Source: DRQF01 sp964559135
Lineage (GTDB): Bacteria; Planctomycetota; GCA-002687715; DRQF01
Length of the DNA: 36,139 nucleotides
Direction: 5' to 3'
Assembly (NCBI GenBank): GCA_964559135.1
Contig: CAZLGG010000035.1
Location: forward strand, 1 to 36,139
Shown here: one piece after another, positions 30,858-36,139 of the stretch
Position numbering within the stretch: the first letter of the stretch is position 1
Layout: every line of letters starts with the position of its first letter
Translations under genes and position numbers: made by a program
The notes under the pieces: generated by a model
What the model saw: only the letters and a program-made list of their open reading frames with translations
Told to the model about the DNA's origin: nothing
Database searches by the model: none

Positions 30858-31994
30858 GTGAATCCATCCACATGGGATGTCGTCATCGTGGGGGCCGGCA
30901 TCGTCGGGTCGGCGATCGCCGAAGCGCTCGCACGCACGGACCACACCGTCCTCATCCTCGATCGCGATCGCGGCCTCACGGGTGCGACGGGACGAGGGAT
31001 GGGACACCTGGTCGCCTTGGACGGCCCCCCTGGGCAACTGGAACTCTGTCGCCTGTCTCTCGAGCTGTGGCGCCGAAAGAAATGGGGCGAAACCGTCCAA
31101 TGGAATCCCACGGGGACGCTGTGGGTCGCGGAGAACGACCAAGATCTTGCCGCGGCGCGGGCCAAGCAATCGGCCCTCGCCGAGGGGGGCGTCGTCTCCA
31201 ACCTCGTCACGACCGCCGAATTGCGACGCATCGAGCCACTCCTCGCCGAGAACCTCGCGGGGGGCCTCCTCGTCCCGAACGACGCCGTCGTGTATCCACC
31301 GGCCGCTGCCCGGCAACTGCTCGAGGACGCGGAACACCACGGCGCACGACTCGATCTCGACGCCACGGTCTCGCGGGTGGGAGATGGCGAGGTTCGACTC
31401 GCTCGGGGCGAAACGATCCACTCCCGCCATATCGTCATCGCGGCGGGTTGGGAGAGTTCGGGCCTTCTCGCGAAGCTGTCGCCGGACGTTCGAGTCGTCC
31501 CGAAGAAGGGAGAGCTGGGAATCACGTGGCGAAGCCCTTTCTCCGTGAATCACCAACTGGTGGAGTTGGGCTATATGCGGAGCGCTCATGCCTCCGCCGG
31601 AGACTCCGTGGCCTTCAATGCTCAGCCTCGCCCCGGAGGGCAGACACTGGTCGGTTCCTCGCGATCCCTATCCGACTCGACACGACGGGTGGACCCGGAA
31701 CGCGTCTCACGGATGATGAAGCGGGCCGTCCGATTCCTGCCGTTCCTCGCCCAACTCCCGTGGGTGAGATGCTGGAGCGGATTCCGCCCGGCCACGGCGG
31801 ACCACCTGCCGCTCATAGGCCCCCATCCCCACGACCCGACGCTCCTGCTCGCGACGGGGCACGAAGGACTGGGCATCACGCAGAGCCTGGGGACCGCGCG
31901 ACTGATCTGCGATCACATCATCGGCCGCGACCTCGTGATGGACTGGACTCCCTTTCTCCCTGGGCGCGCCTCGGGAGGATCGAGCCATGATTGA
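30858..31994 (+). CDS. FAD-dependent D-hydroxyproline dehydrogenase, DAO-type subunit
   Basis: A 378-residue flavoprotein of the D-amino acid oxidase (DAO) superfamily. The FAD-binding Rossmann motif is GAGIVG (12-17) after a short strand, with D35 closing the second strand; the C-terminal FAD contact is GFRPATADHLPLIGP and the following GHEGLGITQSLGTA. It has no signal peptide. Next to a gene for an Fe-S/FAD protein and within the hydroxyproline operon, it is best read as the catalytic subunit of a heteromeric D-hydroxyproline dehydrogenase, which oxidises cis-4-hydroxy-D-proline to 1-pyrroline-4-hydroxy-2-carboxylate. The start is GTG 30858 with GGAAG 5 nt upstream, 16 bp after the epimerase stop. 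It overlaps the next gene by 8 bp. Confidence 0.9.
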   Translation: MNPSTWDVVIVGAGIVGSAIAEALARTDHTVLILDRDRGLTGATGRGMGHLVALDGPPGQLELCRLSLELWRRKKWGETVQWNPTGTLWVAENDQDLAAARAKQSALAEGGVVSNLVTTAELRRIEPLLAENLAGGLLVPNDAVVYPPAAARQLLEDAEHHGARLDLDATVSRVGDGEVRLARGETIHSRHIVIAAGWESSGLLAKLSPDVRVVPKKGELGITWRSPFSVNHQLVELGYMRSAHASAGDSVAFNAQPRPGGQTLVGSSRSLSDSTRRVDPERVSRMMKRAVRFLPFLAQLPWVRCWSGFRPATADHLPLIGPHPHDPTLLLATGHEGLGITQSLGTARLICDHIIGRDLVMDWTPFLPGRASGGSSHD

Positions 31995-33483
31995 CCCCTC
32001 GAATCCACCGGGCTCGAAGCCCTCTGAAGCCGTCCGTCTCATGAACTCGGCCGCGCCGTGGCCGTGGAGAGACGTGCGAGGGCGCCCCACCGGTCCGCTT
32101 TGCGGGATGGGAAGCTGCTTTTCCTGTCTCCTCCCGGATGACGACGGCCGCTGCCGACGAACGTGTCGGCCAGGGGCCGGGAGCCGTCCGGATGCGATCC
32201 GGCCCCCGCAATTCCGCGCTCCCTACGATGTGCTCGTCGTGGGCGGCGGGCCCGCGGGCCTACAAGCCGCCTTCGAAGCCGCGCAACAGGGGTGCCGCGT
32301 GGGTCTCATCGATGCTCGCCCGGCACTCGGAGGCCAGGTCTGGCGGGATGAGGATGTCGGCGCTTCCCCGGCGCGGGAGCTGATCGGGGATGTGTACGGG
32401 CACGGCGTTCATGTCCATCTGAACGCGGAAGTCCTCCTTCCTCTCCGCGACCGACGACTCGTCGTGCGCACGCCGCGCGGTCTCGAAGTCTTCTCCGGTC
32501 GCAGCGTCATTCTCGCCACGGGAGCCCGCGAGCTCTTCTTGCCGTTCCCTGGCTGGACCCTTCCCGGGGTCTTCGGAGTGGGAGGTCTCCAAGCCCACCT
32601 CAAGGGCGGGCTGGACCTCTCGGGCCGACGCGTCGCGATCGCCGGTTCCGGGCCACTGCTTCTCGCCGTCACCCAGTTGCTCCTCGAACGAGGTGCCGAA
32701 GTCATCGGCCCCTTCGAACAGGCCCCGTGGAACCGTCTCGTCCGTTTCGCGGTCCACACTCTCACCCGTGAGGGGGGCCTGAAGGACCTCCTCCGGCATC
32801 GTCGCGCAGCCTTTCGACTTCGGAGTGGGGCATGGTGCGTCGAAGCCTTCGGCGAAGAGCACATCGAGGGGGTCCGCATACGCACGCGAAAGGGAGTGAT
32901 TCGCGAGCGGGTCGACGCCTTGGCGTGCGCCTACGGCCTCGTGCCGGAAAGTCGCCTCGGACGCCTGATGGGCGCCGAAGCTTCCAACGGAGCGATCCTC
33001 GTGGATGCCGCCCAGCGGACGAGCCTCGCCGGGGTCTTCGCAGCCGGAGAGATCACGGGGATCGCCGGAAAAAACGCGGCGCTCGGGGAAGGTCGCGCCG
33101 CCGGAGCCGCGGCGGCCGGTGCGGTTCCTTCGCCCGTCTGGAAAGGCCGACTCCGCCGAGGACGACGCTTCCAAGATCGGTTGGCCGCCGCGTTTCGCCT
33201 GCGCCCCGAGTTGCGCTGTCTCGCGACTCCGGACACCATCATCTGCCGGTGCGAAGGGACAAGTTTCGAAGATCTGGCCCCTGACTGGGGAACCCGCGAA
33301 GCTCGCATCCTCGGTCGCGTGGGCATGGGGCCCTGCCAGGGCCGCGTCTGCGGGCCGATCCTCGAATTCTTGCGAGGCCCATCCGACGGTTCCAGACCCA
33401 GGTCCCCCCTGTCGCCGATGACGGGCGCCGAGTGGGCGACTTTGAACGACATCCTCTGTGCTGAAGGAGACAACGACGCATGA
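31987..33483 (+). CDS. [2Fe-2S]/FAD-NAD(P) oxidoreductase subunit of D-hydroxyproline dehydrogenase
   Basis: A 498-residue fusion protein. Residues 1-70 hold a ferredoxin-type cluster site, C39-x4-C44-x2-C47-x12-C60 in GPLCGMGSCFSCLL...CRRTC. In related heteromeric dehydrogenases this site is on a separate small subunit. Residues 79-380 are a two-dinucleotide-domain flavoprotein with VVGGGPAGLQAA (84-95), ATGARELFLPFPGW (177-190), a second GSG motif (220-222) and AAGEITGI (352-359). The C terminus has a second four-cysteine group, C420, C422, C450 and C455, like the BFD-type [2Fe-2S] site of sarcosine or hydrogen-cyanide-synthase-like enzymes. It should pass electrons from the DAO subunit to an acceptor. 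ATG 31987 has GGGAGG 8 nt upstream. Confidence 0.88.
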   Translation: MIDPSNPPGSKPSEAVRLMNSAAPWPWRDVRGRPTGPLCGMGSCFSCLLPDDDGRCRRTCRPGAGSRPDAIRPPQFRAPYDVLVVGGGPAGLQAAFEAAQQGCRVGLIDARPALGGQVWRDEDVGASPARELIGDVYGHGVHVHLNAEVLLPLRDRRLVVRTPRGLEVFSGRSVILATGARELFLPFPGWTLPGVFGVGGLQAHLKGGLDLSGRRVAIAGSGPLLLAVTQLLLERGAEVIGPFEQAPWNRLVRFAVHTLTREGGLKDLLRHRRAAFRLRSGAWCVEAFGEEHIEGVRIRTRKGVIRERVDALACAYGLVPESRLGRLMGAEASNGAILVDAAQRTSLAGVFAAGEITGIAGKNAALGEGRAAGAAAAGAVPSPVWKGRLRRGRRFQDRLAAAFRLRPELRCLATPDTIICRCEGTSFEDLAPDWGTREARILGRVGMGPCQGRVCGPILEFLRGPSDGSRPRSPLSPMTGAEWATLNDILCAEGDNDA

Positions 33484-34379
33484 AATGGGAAGGTGTCCTG
33501 CCCGCCATCACGACGCCATTCACGCCGGCCGGAGCGGTGGACGAGACGGCCGTCGCCAAAAAACTGGACCGTTTGGAGGAAGCCGGCTGCCACGCGATCG
33601 TTCCCGGAGGTTCCCTCGGCGAGGGCACCACGCTCTCCTTCGAGGAAAAAACGGATCTCACGGCCCTCTGCGTGCGGCACGCGGAAGGGCGACTTCCCAT
33701 CGTCCCCGGGATTGCAGCCGCGTCCACGGATGAGGCCGTCCGTTTGGCCCGGGCCGCCGCGGAGTCGGGCGCAAGCGGGCTGATGGTGCTTCCTCCGTAC
33801 CTGCACCGGGGCCCTGTGGAAGAGGTCACGCTCCACATCGGGGAGATCGTCGCGTCCACCTCTTTGCCGTGCATGCTCTACAACAATCCAGCCGCTTACG
33901 GCGCGGACCTCACCCCCGACATCGTCGCGCAGATCGCCGCTGACCATCCCAACGTCCAGGCCGTGAAGGATTCGAGCGGCGACGTGCGACGGCTGACAGC
34001 CTTGAGCACGGAACTCGGCGATCGCCTGACGCTCCTCGTGGGGCTCGACGACGTTCTCGTCGAAGGAGTCCATGCGGGTGCAAGCGGCTGGGTGGCGGGG
34101 CTGGTCAACGCCTTTCCGAAGGAGTCCGTCGCCCTTTTCCATGCCGCTCGAGCGAGATCGGCGGAAACGACCCGCGCCCTCTACGCTTGGTTCCTCCCTC
34201 TCCTTCGGCTCGACACCGAACCGGAGTTCGTCCAGCTCATCAAGCAGGTCGAAGCCCTCGTGCTCGGAGAGAGCGCAGCGGTCCGCCCCCCTCGACGTCC
34301 CCTCTCGCCCACCCAGGCACGTCGGGTCGAGTCCCTCGTCGAAGCCGCGCTGAGCACGCGAGGGGAGCTGATGCCATGA
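33480..34379 (+). CDS. 1-pyrroline-4-hydroxy-2-carboxylate deaminase (DHDPS/NAL family)
   Basis: A 299-residue TIM-barrel enzyme of the dihydrodipicolinate synthase/N-acetylneuraminate lyase family. Catalytic residues are Y134 in LYNNPAAYG and the Schiff-base lysine K163 in AVKDSSGD; the pyruvate-binding segment GGSLGEGTTLSFEEK (43-57) replaces the usual GTTGE. By family alone it could be a synthase or aldolase, but in this operon it fits the deaminase that turns pyrroline-4-hydroxy-2-carboxylate into alpha-ketoglutarate semialdehyde and ammonia. Its start overlaps the previous stop (ATGA) and has AAGGAG 10 nt upstream; its stop overlaps the next start in the same way. Confidence 0.9.
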   Translation: MKWEGVLPAITTPFTPAGAVDETAVAKKLDRLEEAGCHAIVPGGSLGEGTTLSFEEKTDLTALCVRHAEGRLPIVPGIAAASTDEAVRLARAAAESGASGLMVLPPYLHRGPVEEVTLHIGEIVASTSLPCMLYNNPAAYGADLTPDIVAQIAADHPNVQAVKDSSGDVRRLTALSTELGDRLTLLVGLDDVLVEGVHAGASGWVAGLVNAFPKESVALFHAARARSAETTRALYAWFLPLLRLDTEPEFVQLIKQVEALVLGESAAVRPPRRPLSPTQARRVESLVEAALSTRGELMP

Positions 34380-35944
34380 AGCACGTTTTCCACGGCGCCC
34401 AAATCCTGGGCAGCCAAAGAATCTCCTCTGCGGGCGCCGGTTTTGCCGCGCTCGACCCCACCACCGGCGAAACCCTCGCGCCCGTGTTTCACGACGCAAC
34501 GTCCGACGATGTCGATCGCGCCCTGCGGTTGGCGTGGTCCGCCCATCTCGCGTGGAAAAAACGCCCCCTCGCGTCGCGTTCGGCACTCCTCGAGAACATG
34601 GCTCGGGAATTGGAAGGCGCAAAGGACGACCTCGTGGAACGTGGCTCCGCGGAAACCGGCCTCCCCGAGGCAAGACTTCACAGCGAACTCGGCCGCACGA
34701 CCGCACAGTTGCGGCTCTTCGCCCAGCATATCGAGGACGGCCGCTTGATCGAGTCGCACTCGATCGCCGCAGACCCCCGACGCGTCCCCATTCCCCGTCC
34801 CGCCCTCGAGCTCGCCATGAGGCCCATGGGCCCCGTCGCGGTCTTTGGAGCCGGGAACTTTCCGCTGGCGTTTTCCGTGGCGGGAGGAGACACGGCCTCC
34901 GCGTTCGCCGCGGGCTGTCCCGTGATCGTGAAGGCGCACCCGCACCACCCGGGGCTTTCGGAACTCACGGGGGAAGCCGTGGCTCGAGCCGTTCACGCGT
35001 CCGGCCTCCCCGAGGGGGTCTTCGGTCTCCTCCACGGCGCATCGCCCAAGGTGGCCCGCGAACTCGTCCGGCACCCTCTCCTTGCCGCCGTCGCCTTCAC
35101 CGGTTCCGCCGCCGCGGGACTCGCCATCCGCGATCTGGCCCGGGAAAGACCGACTCCCATCCCGGTCTTCGCGGAGATGGGCAGTCAGAATCCCGTCTTC
35201 GTCTTGCCCACGCGGCTCCGCGCCCGCGGACCCGAGATAGCAGGAGAACTGGCCGCCGCGATCTCTCTCGGCGTTGGGCAGTTCTGCACACGACCCGCTC
35301 TCATCGCCGTCCAACAAGGGCAGGACTGCGATCGCTTCGTGGCCGCGTTGGTCCAAGCCCTCGCAACGCAGGGGGGCGGCGTGATGCTGAATCCGACTTC
35401 CCGAGATCGTTTTCTCGCGGCGACGGCCGCTCTCCAGGATTCGGAGGGAGTGCGGTGTCTCCTGGAGCCGTCCGGTGAGACCGAGTCCTGTGCCGTTCGG
35501 CCGGCCCTCTATCGCTCCTCTCTGGAAGCTTGGGCAGCCACGCCCGTGCGCGATGAGGAAGTCTTCGGACCGTCGTCCTGGATCGTGACAGTGGAGGATT
35601 CCGAAGGATTCTTGCGGCTGGCCGGTCGACTTCCGGGCCAACTGACGGCGACGATTCACGGTGACGAGGGCGACCTGCCGTTGATGAGGGATTTGTTGAC
35701 GATCCTCGAGGAGAAAGCCGGGAGGCTCGTGTTCGACGGTGTTCCGACAGGAGTGGAGGTCAACGAGGCCATGATGCATGGCGGACCCTTTCCGGCGACG
35801 ACCGACGCGCGTTTCACCTCGGTCGGAAACCGGGCTGACCGCGATGCCGCGCGCCGTGCGGTGGCGGAGGAGATCAGCGCCGCGACCGTGAGCGAGCGGG
35901 CCATGCGGCGTGATTTCGACGAGCGTAGGGGCGCTTGCGCGTAG
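34376..35944 (+). CDS. Alpha-ketoglutarate semialdehyde dehydrogenase (aldehyde dehydrogenase family)
   Basis: A 522-residue NAD(P)-dependent aldehyde dehydrogenase. Catalytic residues are in place: N161 (GAGNFPLAFS), K186 (VIVKAHP), E267 (FAEMGSQNP) and the nucleophile C304 (GVGQFCTRP). The NFPLAFS and HPHHP segments mark the KGSADH-like branch with preference for alpha-ketoglutarate semialdehyde. It performs the last step of the pathway, giving 2-oxoglutarate for the TCA cycle. ATG 34376 overlaps the deaminase stop (ATGA); the frame stays open upstream but that part is antisense-free shadow of the deaminase. It ends the operon; a hairpin lies 48 bp downstream. Confidence 0.93.
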   Translation: MKHVFHGAQILGSQRISSAGAGFAALDPTTGETLAPVFHDATSDDVDRALRLAWSAHLAWKKRPLASRSALLENMARELEGAKDDLVERGSAETGLPEARLHSELGRTTAQLRLFAQHIEDGRLIESHSIAADPRRVPIPRPALELAMRPMGPVAVFGAGNFPLAFSVAGGDTASAFAAGCPVIVKAHPHHPGLSELTGEAVARAVHASGLPEGVFGLLHGASPKVARELVRHPLLAAVAFTGSAAAGLAIRDLARERPTPIPVFAEMGSQNPVFVLPTRLRARGPEIAGELAAAISLGVGQFCTRPALIAVQQGQDCDRFVAALVQALATQGGGVMLNPTSRDRFLAATAALQDSEGVRCLLEPSGETESCAVRPALYRSSLEAWAATPVRDEEVFGPSSWIVTVEDSEGFLRLAGRLPGQLTATIHGDEGDLPLMRDLLTILEEKAGRLVFDGVPTGVEVNEAMMHGGPFPATTDARFTSVGNRADRDAARRAVAEEISAATVSERAMRRDFDERRGACA

Positions 35945-35992
35945 ACGTTCTCCAACCGTTTGCATCATCAGGCAGGGTGGTGTGATTATCTC

Positions 35993-36010
35993 GCCCGCAC
36001 GCCTGCGGGC
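35993..36010 (+). terminator. Hairpin downstream of the hydroxyproline operon
   Basis: GCCCGCA-CGCC-TGCGGGC is a perfect 7-bp stem with a 4-nt loop, 48 bp after the stop of the last operon gene. There is no T-run after it, as with the other hairpins in this window, so factor-independent termination is uncertain. Confidence 0.45.
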
Positions 36011-36090
36011 TCAGGCACCCGTACCACGCAGGAGGCTGGATGTTTGAGAGAGCACGCCGGGCTACTGCACCGCGGCGTCCGCTCCCTCAC

Positions 36091-36138
36091 GGTCGCGGCT
36101 CTGGCCGGTCGCGGCTCTGACCGGTCGCGGCACTGGTC
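36091..36138. repeat. Three tandem copies of a 16-bp repeat at the window edge
   Basis: Three consecutive 16-bp units: GGTCGCGGCTCTGGCC (36091-36106), GGTCGCGGCTCTGACC (36107-36122) and GGTCGCGGCACTGGTC (36123-36138). The array runs to the last base of the window and probably continues. The unit is not a multiple of three, so it is unlikely to encode a protein repeat. Confidence 0.8.
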
Positions 36139-36139
36139 G

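Noticed and set aside
36040..36120. 26-codon open frame with a good ribosome site (AGGAGG) near the window end
   Set aside because: It is Arg-rich, runs into the tandem repeat and stops within it; no family is recognisable.

Overview
The window is a high-G+C chromosomal segment of a Gram-negative-type bacterium. The gene content suggests Planctomycetota or a close environmental relative, but this is an inference without any rRNA marker. Supporting content: a thioredoxin-like/cytochrome c/copper-monooxygenase-like fusion, a YdjY-domain protein, secreted CARDB and MAM-like proteins with a shared C-terminal module, a membrane Ser/Thr kinase with a TPR tail, and multihaem cytochromes. I see about 30 protein genes, no rRNA, tRNA or CRISPR, and no transposase. 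No gap between genes exceeds 300 bp.

Layout. 1-106: 3' end of a MacB/FtsX-type ABC permease. 139-1425 (minus): DoxX membrane protein and a SpoIIE-type phosphatase. 1558-2751: secreted two-CARDB protein. 2755-4776 (minus): redoxin/cytochrome c/Cu-monooxygenase-like fusion. 4879-5142: small Cys/His-rich protein. 5161-6552 (minus): M20 peptidase. 6699-7079: panD. 7130-10521 (minus): pentahaem cytochrome c, a polytopic membrane protein and a YceI protein. 10771-12834: large secreted protein. 13001-17160: macro-domain protein, Ser/Thr kinase with TPRs (interrupted by a frameshift near 15925) and a thioredoxin-like [2Fe-2S] ferredoxin. 17221-19882: AtuA-family protein, its detached C-terminal-domain partner and a phosphate acyltransferase. 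20041-25270: YdjY protein, membrane protein, queA and ligA. 25283-26974 (minus): cation/proton antiporter with a PtsN-like EIIA domain. 27189-27749: SYLF-domain protein. 27777-29783 (minus): GAF-PAS hybrid histidine kinase. 29909-35944: a complete hydroxyproline catabolic operon. 35945-36139: a hairpin and a 16-bp tandem repeat at the window edge.

The clearest functional unit is the last operon. Its gene order follows trans-4-hydroxy-L-proline breakdown: 2-epimerase, FAD oxidoreductase plus Fe-S/FAD partner (D-hydroxyproline dehydrogenase), pyrroline-4-hydroxy-2-carboxylate deaminase, and alpha-ketoglutarate semialdehyde dehydrogenase, ending at 2-oxoglutarate. The 2Fe-2S small subunit seen in related dehydrogenases appears here as a compressed N-terminal domain of the FAD subunit. 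A hybrid sensor kinase is transcribed divergently from it.

Less well-understood units are the split AtuA pair coupled to a phosphate acyltransferase, and the macro-domain/kinase-TPR/ferredoxin cluster. Long open frames antisense to most genes reflect G+C-rich codon use and are not annotated.
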